Assembly: GCA_021772675.1 (NCBI GenBank)
Contig: JAJFLO010000171.1
Span: 1-47,949, forward strand
Origin: Verrucomicrobiota bacterium
GTDB taxonomy: Bacteria; Verrucomicrobiota; Lentisphaeria; JABSQK01; JAJFLO01
Reading direction: 5' to 3'
Length of the DNA stretch: 47,949 nt
The notes beneath the pieces were generated by a model that made no database searches, was not told the DNA's origin, and worked only from the letters and a program-made list of their open reading frames with translations. The position numbers were made by a program, and so were the translations under genes. The stretch's first letter is position 1. The number at the start of each line of letters is the position of its first letter. Below are positions 8,601-17,400 of this stretch, piece by piece.

Positions 8601-11436
8601 CTGATAACATGGCGTTTCCGGAATTTGTCTCTTTTGCCATGACTACGCACTGCTTAACGGCTGTATCGTTTGCAATACACTGTTCTATTTCCCCTAGCTC
8701 TATCCGAAAACCACGAATCTTGACCTGATCATCTAAGCGACCTAGATATTCAATTTCTCCACTACTATAAAATCTCGCTAAATCTCCTGTTTTATATAAT
8801 CGACTATTCGGTTTATACGGGTTCTCTATAAACTTCTCTTGAGTCAGCTCTTCATTATTTAAATATCCCCGTGCCAGGCCAGCACCACCAACATATAACT
8901 CACCGATTGCTCCAATAGGTAAAATAGCTCGATTTTTATCCAAAATGTATGTGCTGGTGTTATTAATTGCACGGCCAATACTATAACATCCATAAGGTTC
9001 TCTTCTAGTATAAGTCGAATAAGTTGTACATTCGCTTGGTCCATATAGATCATATACATTATCAATGTGATCCAGTGAATACAGTTTTTCCACTAGTGAT
9101 TGCTCAAGCTTTTCACCAGCCAAGTTGATAGTATTTACAGATTGTGGAATTGCTTGCAGCTGATAGAGTGTACTGATTACAGACGGAACTGTATTTATCA
9201 ACGAAATCGGGTAATCGAAATCATCATCTGCCAACGCTAATGCATTCTCGACTATATATAAGGTGCCTCCTTGGCTTAATGGCACGAACATTTCAAACAC
9301 CGACAAATCAAAAGTGATTGAGGTCGACACCAGTACATGACTTAGTTGCGTGAAATCAAAGGCTGCCTGAGCCCAGGTGATTAATGCAATACAGCTAGCA
9401 TGTTCAATCATTACACCTTTCGGTAGACCGGTAGAACCAGAGGTATAGATGACAAAAGCAAGACAATCACTTCTAATATTGATCTCAGGGTTATACTGAG
9501 AAAAACCACTAACGTTGATAACATCCAAACAGATAGCATCAATATCGCTATTTTTAAGCAAATGTAATTGCGTTGATTCCGTTAATACCCATTTCGCTGA
9601 AGAGTCCTTTAACATGTACTCTATGCGATCTTTGGGATACGACGGATCTAAGGGAACATATGAACCGCCTGCTTTTAAGATAGCGAGTACAGCAGTCAAC
9701 ATATCCAACGATCTAATCATGCATATTGCAACTAAACTCTCACTCCTTATACCTTTCGATATTAAATAATGACCTAATTGATTAACTTTCCAATTAAGCT
9801 CTTCAAAATTAATTTTTATATTCTTATGCACTGCTGCAATCGCATGTGGCGTTTTAACGGCTTGACGTTCAAATATCCCATGTATAGTTAATCCTTCCAG
9901 TAACGGTAAGCTATTATCAGTCCAAGTGCCCAATTGCTTGTTTGTTTCCTCAGTCGTCAACAAACCAAGTGACGAAAGCGCCACCTCGGGAGTCTCCAAA
10001 CAATTATCAAGAAGGATTTCAAAATACCGCCGCATTGTTTCTATGCGCTCTTTTAAAAATAATTCAGAGCTATAACGAAAAGCACCCACAAACTCATCCG
10101 CGCAATCGACCATTTCTAGGGTCAAGTCAAACTGGCCCTCCTGCTGAGGGATGTAATACGATTCAACAGAAAGTCCTCCCCAACGACAACTCCGGCCTTC
10201 TCGAGGTACCATCAGCTCCGCTATTTTATTGTTATTTGGTTTTTGTAGAACAAAACTAATCCTAAACATTTGACTGGAGCTATTCTGAGATGACATTCCA
10301 AGGTCGTCGGTCATACACTTAAGCGGTACATCTTGGTGTTTAAGACCATTAACGACATTGTTTTTAACGTGCGCTACGAACGATACAAAAGAATCGTCAC
10401 CGTAGATCTGATGACGGATCGGAAGGGTATTAACGAAACAACCAACTGTCTTAAACCATTTTGCGTCACTGCGTCCTGACACGGGAGCGCATATAATTAA
10501 ATCATCTACACCGCTATATCGTGCCAACATGATATTGTAGACGGACAATAGCCACACATAGGGAGTTACCTTTAACGATTTTGCAGCACGTTTTATTTGC
10601 TCTGTTTTACTGGAACTCAGCCGAAACTCAACGCTATCACCATTGAAACTCGGCAACTTAGGTCGCGGAAAATCTTGCGGCAGATTAAATTCGGGGGGGT
10701 GAGTTTTAAGCTGAGTACGCCAGTAATCAAGTTGTTGTTGACCTTCCTGACTTCTCAGATATTGGGTTTGATTGCTAACAAATTGTCGGTATTGGACTGT
10801 TGGAGAAGGTATAGAAACACCTAAATACAGCTTTTCTAGCTCTTCTATCATTAACCACAATGACCATCCATCGTATAGAATGTGATGGATAACCATCATA
10901 AATACTGATTGACTGCCTGCTCTGTGTATAAAATATGCGCGTATCGGAGGGGCATCTAATAATTCAAACGGCTTTCGATAAAACTCTCTCGTATTATCAT
11001 TAAGCTGCTCTTCAGACCATTGAGAGCCATCAATGGTTTGCCAATCCAATGTTGCTTTTTGATTGACTTCAAGCGTTGGCTGTTCATCCTCTGATAAAAT
11101 CAATTTAGCTCTTAACATGGGATGCTTCGCGAATAACTCCAAGCAAGCATTTTCCAATTTTTCAAGCGCCACAGGTTCATTAAACTTCATAGCGAACACA
11201 GTGTTATACGCCGATGTATCAGGCGCCATTTCGTGAATCAGCCACATTGTCTTTTGATTCAATGAAAGCGGAAATGGGCCGTTTTCCACTGCCTTGATAG
11301 ATGATGCGTCACTATTTTGGTTATCGGCATTATTCTTCTGTTTCTTTTCTGCCATTCTAAGCAGGATGGCTTTTAAGGCATCCCGCTTAGCTTGAGATTT
11401 TTTAATCGGATCTATCAAGGCTGATGCATCACTCAT
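2674..11436 (-). CDS. Two-module NRPS: C-A(Ala)-PCP-E-C-A(Tyr)-PCP-TE, terminal gene of the assembly line
   Basis: 2920 aa. Domains in order: N-terminal helical docking segment (1-45); condensation domain with HHILYDG near 185; adenylation domain with YTSGSTG near 665; carrier with FGGDS near 1045; epimerisation domain with HHLVVDG near 1232 and EGHGR and TVGWFT motifs; a D-L type condensation domain (LSPMQAGMLFHS, HHILMDG near 1709); second adenylation domain (YTSGSTG near 2205); carrier with GGHSL near 2589; thioesterase with GHSYGG near 2729 and GDHF near 2894. By alignment to PheA the ten-residue codes are DLFNNALTYK (a code known for Ala; Gly is possible) and DASTIAAVCK (close to Tyr and beta-hydroxy-Tyr codes). 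The expected action is addition of D-Ala, then Tyr, then thioesterase release as acid or macrocycle. The start is 2 bases after the preceding PKS stop, so translation is probably coupled. Confidence 0.92.
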   Translation of the reverse strand: MSDASALIDPIKKSQAKRDALKAILLRMAEKKQKNNADNQNSDASSIKAVENGPFPLSLNQKTMWLIHEMAPDTSAYNTVFAMKFNEPVALEKLENACLELFAKHPMLRAKLILSEDEQPTLEVNQKATLDWQTIDGSQWSEEQLNDNTREFYRKPFELLDAPPIRAYFIHRAGSQSVFMMVIHHILYDGWSLWLMIEELEKLYLGVSIPSPTVQYRQFVSNQTQYLRSQEGQQQLDYWRTQLKTHPPEFNLPQDFPRPKLPSFNGDSVEFRLSSSKTEQIKRAAKSLKVTPYVWLLSVYNIMLARYSGVDDLIICAPVSGRSDAKWFKTVGCFVNTLPIRHQIYGDDSFVSFVAHVKNNVVNGLKHQDVPLKCMTDDLGMSSQNSSSQMFRISFVLQKPNNNKIAELMVPREGRSCRWGGLSVESYYIPQQEGQFDLTLEMVDCADEFVGAFRYSSELFLKERIETMRRYFEILLDNCLETPEVALSSLGLLTTEETNKQLGTWTDNSLPLLEGLTIHGIFERQAVKTPHAIAAVHKNIKINFEELNWKVNQLGHYLISKGIRSESLVAICMIRSLDMLTAVLAILKAGGSYVPLDPSYPKDRIEYMLKDSSAKWVLTESTQLHLLKNSDIDAICLDVINVSGFSQYNPEINIRSDCLAFVIYTSGSTGLPKGVMIEHASCIALITWAQAAFDFTQLSHVLVSTSITFDLSVFEMFVPLSQGGTLYIVENALALADDDFDYPISLINTVPSVISTLYQLQAIPQSVNTINLAGEKLEQSLVEKLYSLDHIDNVYDLYGPSECTTYSTYTRREPYGCYSIGRAINNTSTYILDKNRAILPIGAIGELYVGGAGLARGYLNNEELTQEKFIENPYKPNSRLYKTGDLARFYSSGEIEYLGRLDDQVKIRGFRIELGEIEQCIANDTAVKQCVVMAKETNSGNAMLSAFIVINENNVLNVADLKSELSSILPGYMIPNSMLVVDDIPLTSNGKVNKKALLVLEQMSSVDQPSSAPTTSEEKALADIFASVLNTNRIGINDNFFEFGGDSILSIQVVSRAKQDGIYFSIKDLFKYQTVSSLISNIKSVNVDTVCEQGFVQGEASYSPIQSWFSEEKFRNHHHWNQMALFKLDKCINISMVREIADTLEKQHDALRLRFSHAQHHSAETNFRIEEVDFSTESKKLGTVSQGKLITDLCNRCQQSLNIEHGPLWKLLLIKTPAFDTHNRLFIVIHHLVVDGVSWRILLEDFISSALLLIGKTDVLLGEKTTSFQCYSESLRKLANKGRFDQDIEYWKRVIDTESVSFSKDLSEGENSELLSNDVKVEFDLEQTNTLLTNVNTAYNTTINDILISALLLTLQDWTGHANHRIYMEGHGRDILDEHIDNSRTVGWFTALFPASLYLPSTKDIGIVVKSIKEQLRRIPLNGISYGILRYLHSDQSVREDLTDKSGIGMLFNYLGQFVQLPETDRLVEYAEESVGNAHGKDNHRVATLELNASIIRGRLVAEFSYCEAQFYKSTIGHLANNFKTNLMMLVDHCAGASVQAYTPSDFPLANLSQDELDDVLKTHVNLSNIESIYPLSPMQAGMLFHSLYDKGRGAYIRQMKCDIMNEIDIPRFELVWKILIAQHSILRSIFLYEEVEMAHQIVLKEVTTPFKFVDLSGISEKKQKEEIYHIGSDALLKDFTLNSAPLMRINLVKCADSRFTLILTHHHILMDGWSIPILFDNVLEVYSMIESQQRSNAQSTRHWVETFSSGKLADYYQDFIEYLSSYDKVKASLYWREYLKGLKTVLPLNIPKRPLNPQIDRLGMDPANEHLSRRYTDHSVLLSKDTTTNLTRFANSHRITLNTLVQGAWAIVLQRYNQQDEVLFGVTNAGRPPELNRVEERIGLYINTTPLRVAFHKRFKLLDWLKQLQDQQVEMREFQFSGINEIQSLSAVDNTQALFESIVVFENYPMSKIEHSGKDPLDIGHVDVHEYANYPLTVVASGGEQLKLLISYDNSIYESIVIKRLLDHNVNALNSLVSANIATCGEIDILSREEKQQLLHSFNKTKVEFDSEKAIHQMFEDQVQRTPKNVALFFENKAITYRALNQQINQLARCLIKKGVGPGSLVAICLERSPEMIMSLLAVLKVGAAYVPIDPHYPKNRIQYMLVDSQVLWILCHSINVSLLSSEIANVLCVDTLEFDAEPDDNLGVVMKSSELAYVIYTSGSTGQPKGVMIDHRGIVNLAQAQIKEFEVMSADRVLQFASFSFDAAVSEIVMALFSGASLVLCDRSVTRDVSLLQLFLRERHISVVTLPPALLSLMDPQSMPEVKSLISAGELCPLPIAERFSKDRLFFNAYGPTENSVCASIYRFTRENGQLQRRHTIPIGTAIDNTQLYLLDQDKNLLPKGVSGELHIGGVGLSRGYLNKPELSSEKFIPNPFNASTRLYKTGDLACYLEDGNIDFLGRIDDQVQIRGFRVEIGEIEQQTIALTGINECVVLLKTMQANHQVMVAYYVSENDNVVDPIDLKPKLAEYLPEYMIPVAFFRVPSIPKTPNGKVDKKALLALDFEMLPSKKRLAPRNEVEDALAELFKNTLLISDVGVFDNFFDLGGHSLLAIGLASKINKHFKCAIDISTLVNNPTIEALATILVNQTDTFKKVEKQDSQEKNIVIPLQPKGEKNPIFGVPGLGASALGFIGIANSLTQDQPFYGLDPPDAYDRAISTSVNHIARDNVNALKLIKPKGPYRLLGHSYGGWVVFEMAKLLLKQGEKIEFLILLDSYTPEILSKYQFTEKLSNDAHFVFQFSQYLTNAFKIDLSIKFEDFEALDDDDHIDFLFRKLVQFEIPVSKQECESYIERLKKDIENSKNYKPEPISQALNVIFFNAKSGDISVKAPQQDHGWDKLLANEVVVHEIPGDHFTMLESKNVHGLTKIVSHYNDNAC

Positions 11437-11438
11437 AA

Positions 11439-14354
11439 TTAACGCTTGTTTCCGAATAGTTTCTCATAAAGTGTTTCTACTTCATCATCTGACATGCTAT
11501 CCAACTTACCCGCTAACTCTACAGGGCAAAGTTCCTCACTTTTTCCATTATTCTTCTCGGTGATTGATACATCCTTTCCATCAATATCCTTGAAGAGACT
11601 GTCAGCGAGATCTGCCAACGTTTTGTCTTCTAGAAAGGATGTCATTGGTACTTTTATGGAGAAGCTTTGCTCTAAACTTTGCTTCATTTCTAACGCCATA
11701 ATGGAATCGATGCCAAATCCACTGATAGGCTCATCGAATCGAATCTCTTCAGGCTCCATTTCAGCTACGATTTTCATCAATTCGATCAAAAATTCTTGGA
11801 CATCCTCTTTAGTACTGATGTCAGCAGTTGAAAATGTTATAACTGAAGGCTCAGGACTCAGGCTAACTTTGCTGCTAACATTTTTTCCATTCTGTTGATA
11901 GACCGCGTCCTGATAAGGCGTTCGATGACTAAGAAGATCTATGTTTGTTTTCAGGATTTCTTCTTTAGAAAGAAATGATGTTTTTTGAATACGAAACAAC
12001 ACATAGATCGCGATATTTTTTCGAAGTAATTCGCCAAGTAATTGGGGACCCTCAAGGTGATGCACACTTTCGCTACTCACAGAGGATTTTACTTTCTCCA
12101 AATTTTCGTAAAAGTGAGGATCGTACAGATAATTTGATATTTCGCGGCCAGTTTCAATTGCCTCCCGAATTTCCAAATTATTAGCAGCAAGCTCTTTAGC
12201 CCAAAAATCCTTAGTTTCAAAAAAAGCGGTAGAATCATCGTGATGAATTGCTTCGGAATGGTTTGATAATATTTCCGCGCAGACGAATAGCCCCCCTTCG
12301 TCTAGGTGATCACTAATCTTTCTAAAAATGGACACTTTATTCAGTATGTGATGAATCACTTGATAACTTAAGATTAAGTGGTAATGCTGTCCCCAATTTT
12401 CTTCGGCACTATTTCTATTAAAAAATGTAACTTGGTTATTAAGTCCTTTTGATTTTACTCGCTCTTGCGCCACCTTCACTTGTTCAGAAGATATATTAAA
12501 TCCATGTAACTTAAGCGAAGGATTGTTGCTAGCGAGTTCTATTAAGTCGCTACCGTAACCACAGCCTATATCGGCAATCGTATCAATATTATCAAAACAC
12601 AACCCCCTATAAAGAACCCTCTTCATTTCGTCTTGTGCTTGTTTTATGGACATCATTTCCGTATCGCTCACTTCTCCATTTTGGAACGCTTTTAACCAAG
12701 AGAAACCTTCGAGTGGTTCTCTAAACGGTGCAAATCGGAGATAATCAATGGACTCACCCCCATCTGTTTGATTTGCAAGAGGAACTGCATCGGATAACTC
12801 CTGATAATAGCGTTCCATTGCTTGCAGATTTGAATCATTATAAGCAACTATGGATTGATCCTCTTTAGTTTCCTCAACTTGATTGTTTTCGTCGAACCAA
12901 ACTCTGATTCGTTTAAAGGCGTACAGCGGCTTATCTACCCACGGATCAAATTTTGGGTCCTTTTTGTTATCAGCATACTCGTAAGAACCCAATACCACAT
13001 GTGCATTGGTTCCAGTAAAGCCAAACGAGCTGACAGCAGCATAGCGTTTAGTTTTATTCCAATTTTCAGCCTTGACCGCAACTCTTATGGACTCATTACA
13101 CCAATCAATCTTAGGGTTTGGTGTGCTAAAATGAATGCTTGGAAGAAATTTTTTGTATCGAAGACTTTGAACCATTTTGATCACGCCAGCTAGCCCAGCT
13201 GCTGCTTCCAGGTGACCGATATTACTCTTAACCGACCCTATCGTTAACGGATTTTTTTTAGAGTGGACCTTTCCATAAGTTCTCGCCAGTGCGTTTACTT
13301 CAATGGGATCACCGAGCTCGGTACCCGTACCGTGAGCTTCCACATAGTCAACATCCGCTGCACTTATATTAGCATCTTTCAATGCTTTCTCAATCAGTTC
13401 CACCTGTGCTTTGCCGTTCGGTACGGTAAAACCGCTACTAGCACCGTCTTGGTTAATGGCAGAGCCTTTTACTACCGCCAATATTGGCGAATCGTCTTTC
13501 TCTGCGCTTTCTAATGTTTTTAGAATAACAACACCGCATCCCTCTCCTCTAATATAACCAGCAGCACTTATGTCGAAAGCTTTGCAACGACCATCCTCTG
13601 CCAACATACCAGCACGACAGAAGTTAATGGTGAGTTCAGGGGATAACATCAAGTTTACCCCGCCAACGACTACCATACTACATTCTCCTCTACTCAAGCT
13701 TTGACAAGCGAGATGCAGGGCAACAAGGGATGACGAACAGGCTGTGTCAACTGACAATGTAGGCCCCTTCAAACCAAAGGTATAAGCAAGTCGCCCACTT
13801 GCACTCGCCATCGCATTGCCGATGCCATAATAAGCATTAATACCTTCTTGACCAAGCACCCGTGTCATACGAAACGCATAGTCAAACGTGTTGATCGCCG
13901 TAAATACGCCTACGTCGCTATTGGTCAAAGATTTGGGTTCAATTCCTGCACTTTCAAAGGCATGGTATGTCGATTCAAGCAATATTCGTTGTTGCGGATC
14001 CATGGCTTTTGCTTCCTTTCGCGAAATGTTAAAGGACTCAAAGTCGAAGCAATCCATCCTATCGATAAATCCGCCGTATTTCGTATATATCTTACCTTTT
14101 GCCTGCCTATCTTTGTCATAATAGAATTTATTATCCCAGCGACTCAGTGGTACTTCAGTTATACCGTCCTTGCCTTCCAATACATTTTGGTAAAACTGAT
14201 TGGGATTGTTGGCTTGTCCAGGGAATCGACAGCTCATACCACATATTGCAATATCTTGGTGTTTATCTGCACGTTGCCTCTGCAGTTGAGAGCGTAGTTT
14301 TTTAATTTCCTTAGCTGCATCGATCACTAATTGTTTTTGCAGATTGGAATCCAT
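11439..14354 (-). CDS. PKS module KS-cMT-ACP without acyltransferase domain
   Basis: An N-terminal coiled-coil docking helix is followed by a ketosynthase with DTACSSS (Cys near 204), HGTGT and SNIGH. A KS-to-AT style linker (PLYAFKRIRVWF) comes next but no AT domain. Then there is a C-methyltransferase (RFAPFREP, SAM motif ADIGCGYG near 597), an acyl carrier (GFGIDSI near 883), and a C-terminal acidic docking tail (MSDDEVETLYEKLF). It should add a malonyl-derived unit, methylate the alpha carbon from SAM and leave the beta-ketone, as no reductive domains are present. The first ATG (14360) has GGAGG one base before it. The in-frame ATG at 14354 has the same GGAGG at a spacing of seven, so I chose 14354. 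Malonyl loading must come in trans, and no AT gene is in the window. Confidence 0.9.
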   Translation of the reverse strand: MDSNLQKQLVIDAAKEIKKLRSQLQRQRADKHQDIAICGMSCRFPGQANNPNQFYQNVLEGKDGITEVPLSRWDNKFYYDKDRQAKGKIYTKYGGFIDRMDCFDFESFNISRKEAKAMDPQQRILLESTYHAFESAGIEPKSLTNSDVGVFTAINTFDYAFRMTRVLGQEGINAYYGIGNAMASASGRLAYTFGLKGPTLSVDTACSSSLVALHLACQSLSRGECSMVVVGGVNLMLSPELTINFCRAGMLAEDGRCKAFDISAAGYIRGEGCGVVILKTLESAEKDDSPILAVVKGSAINQDGASSGFTVPNGKAQVELIEKALKDANISAADVDYVEAHGTGTELGDPIEVNALARTYGKVHSKKNPLTIGSVKSNIGHLEAAAGLAGVIKMVQSLRYKKFLPSIHFSTPNPKIDWCNESIRVAVKAENWNKTKRYAAVSSFGFTGTNAHVVLGSYEYADNKKDPKFDPWVDKPLYAFKRIRVWFDENNQVEETKEDQSIVAYNDSNLQAMERYYQELSDAVPLANQTDGGESIDYLRFAPFREPLEGFSWLKAFQNGEVSDTEMMSIKQAQDEMKRVLYRGLCFDNIDTIADIGCGYGSDLIELASNNPSLKLHGFNISSEQVKVAQERVKSKGLNNQVTFFNRNSAEENWGQHYHLILSYQVIHHILNKVSIFRKISDHLDEGGLFVCAEILSNHSEAIHHDDSTAFFETKDFWAKELAANNLEIREAIETGREISNYLYDPHFYENLEKVKSSVSSESVHHLEGPQLLGELLRKNIAIYVLFRIQKTSFLSKEEILKTNIDLLSHRTPYQDAVYQQNGKNVSSKVSLSPEPSVITFSTADISTKEDVQEFLIELMKIVAEMEPEEIRFDEPISGFGIDSIMALEMKQSLEQSFSIKVPMTSFLEDKTLADLADSLFKDIDGKDVSITEKNNGKSEELCPVELAGKLDSMSDDEVETLYEKLFGNKR

Positions 14355-14423
14355 TGTCATACCTCCAATATTCTTTTATGCGTGTGTGTACAATTTACGG
14401 TGTTATTCTTCGACACGTTTCAG

Positions 14424-17400
14424 TTACACAGGCGATTTCAAATCCAATGTAGATCGGAGCATTTCAAAGGCTTCTTGCTCCGACATTTCTTCACTTGAAT
14501 CAGCATGATTTGTGCTGAGCTTGGATATTGGAATATCAGCAATTAAAGCGTTATCTTCTAGGTCATCAGAGAAATGGCTTTCAATCAGCTGTGTCGCTAA
14601 ATCATTTAAATTTGGATAATCAAACATAAGTGTCGGTGCTAGTGGTGCAGGCATATGTTTTTGAATTTTGTCATGGATATTAACTGACACGAGAGAATCC
14701 ACACCTAAATCAAAAAAACCTTTAGTGAGATCGAACTCTTCATCGTTTACACTCAATCCAAGTTCTTCAGCAACGATCTGCGCCATCAACCCAACTAGTT
14801 TTTTATGCCGCTCCTCAAAACTCAAACCTTGCAAATCAGGATGCCAAGAAACTTCGTTTTCTTTTGTGCTGCGAATATTGCTCGTTTTTTTGACTACTTT
14901 CTGATAAACCGAAGGTAAACGATCGAGATCCACTGCTTGAGAAAATTGATTCCAGTTTATTGGTATTATTATTCTTTGGGCATCAGAACATTTCATTGCA
15001 TCAAAAAGAGCGCTAATACCTTCGTCAATTGAAATTGATGAAATACCTAAGGTCGCATGACGCCTTTGAGTTGTGTGTAGTTCAGATGCCATTCCCATGT
15101 CAGAGAAAGCCCCCCAATTAACACTTAGGGCATTCTGGCCCAACGATTTTTTATACCAACAGAGAGCGTCCATAAACGCGTTTGCACCGGCATAAGTGCT
15201 CTGCCCCATGGCCCCCATCACAGCTGCTGTTGATGAAAAACAAACAAAATAATTTAGGCTAATGTTGACGGTCGCCTGATGAAGGTTCCATACGCCTACC
15301 GCTTTCGGCAAAAATACATCAATATAACGATTAAAATTCTGATTTTGAATCATGCCATCATCAAGCACACCTGCGGCTTGAATTACACCTTTTAACTGAT
15401 GGTTATTCACGGAGATGGTTTTCAACGCCCTATTGACATCATCAATATTAGATACGTCACCATTAATAATTGTTACACACTCTTTGTGTTTCTCAGATAA
15501 CGCGTCTAACTTTGATAAATTAGTACGGGAATCACCACTTCGGGACATGAGGTAGACATGCTCTACTCCTTTCCCTAAAATACGTTCCGCACACGCCATC
15601 CCCAACGCACCGGTACCCCCAAGAATAAGTGCTGCCTCTTCAAAAACCAGTTTATTAGTTGCAGGTGAGATTGATCTTTTTTCTAGCTTTCCAACATAGC
15701 GTTGCGATTGATGAAAAGCGACATGGCTATCAAATTGTTTGTTGTTAAGGCAATTGTTAGCTTCAGTTAGTACTAAGCCAAAACTAGAGGTCAAACACTC
15801 ATCTAGGTCAATGTTTACCATTTTTAAATAGGGTGCTTCCTGGCGAAACGCTTGGGTCATCCCCCAAAGTGGTGCATGCCATGGGTTCGTCACTGAACGT
15901 TCAGGTAGTTCTTGAGAATTAGATGTAACAGAGACCAAACAACAATCACTTTTATTGCCTAATTTGTGAAGATGTTTCGCTATATCGAGCCACCTAGCAG
16001 CCGTCTTCTTCTGCTCATTGACGATATTTTCAAGGGTTAATTCGGAATCAGTCAACGCAGAATTGGGTGCAACAAAGATCACTCCTACATATTCACTCTG
16101 ATTTTTTAGCCAACACGTAAAATTCTCTGAGCAACTGCCGTCATCGTTCAACCTATAAATACTAAATGAACTTCCTTCATTCCTGGCATTGATAAATCCC
16201 GTAAAATCCTCACATATTAACAGCCAATGGTTCTCCCGATTGGTTTCACTATCAGTCCGTGACAAGATATTTTCACGCTCCCAAGTTATACCGTATTGCC
16301 ACTGCTTCCTTTTACTTTCTTGTTGCTGAAGCCGCTCCAAACTTGCTTGCCTTGATTCCAGTTCAATAATTTCAGCGATCAATTCACCGTTTTCGTTACA
16401 CAGGAAAATATCACCTATCACTCTTGGTGTTTTACCTCTATCTATTTGCTTAAGAATGCCGTATGCATACAAGGATTTACTTTCAATAGTGTTGAAATAA
16501 TTGAATGATTTGATAGAGAAAGGAACAAACGTTTTTTTGTCTTCGGTAAACTGACTAGCAGCAAGAACTTGAAAACACGAATCAATTAAGCCTGGATGCA
16601 GTAAAAATTCTTCAGTTCTTTTTACGCCTGCTGGAATTGACATATCACACAATACTTCAATATCACTTCGTAAAATACGACTAATCCACCGATGTGAAGG
16701 ACCTAATTGCACATTGTAATGCTCTAGCACCTCGAAAATTCGCTTTGGTTCAAGACTATCTTTCAATCGACCTCTTATTTCAGCAAGATTGATTCTATTA
16801 TAATGGTGAGTAGCTGAGGTCTCTTTTATATCATCGTCAGAAAACGTGAAGGTCCCAGAAGTGTGAAGCGTGTAATCAGAGCTGTTGTTTTCAAGATCTT
16901 CAATACTGATAATACGGAATCGTCTTGGATTGTCTTTATCAATAACCAACTGAACAGTAACTTGATCTTCTTCTGGAATTGATAAAGCCGCGGGAAAGAC
17001 GGTATTACTTATTTGAACGCCACTACAGCTAGAGTGATGATACTCATTTGTTTTATGCCCCGCTTCTAATGCCATCGCGATAAAGATTGCCCCTGAAACT
17101 ACAATATTTCCATAAAGTCGATGATCTGATAAGTACGGCAATCTTTCCCTTGAAAATAATGTGTCAAATATTATCTGTGAAGAAAGTGGTAACAGACATT
17201 GATTACCCAACAGTTCATCGGCAGCATGATCAGTTATATCACTTAATCCGATATACCCTACTGGAGGTTCAATCAAAAATGGTTTTCTACTAAAGGCGTA
17301 AGACTTCAAATTGAGGCCGTTTCTATCATCTGTACCTTTGCTCCACTCCGGCTGTCCATAATCCTTTGGGGGCTCTTCAAGAATAACGTGTGCATTCGTC

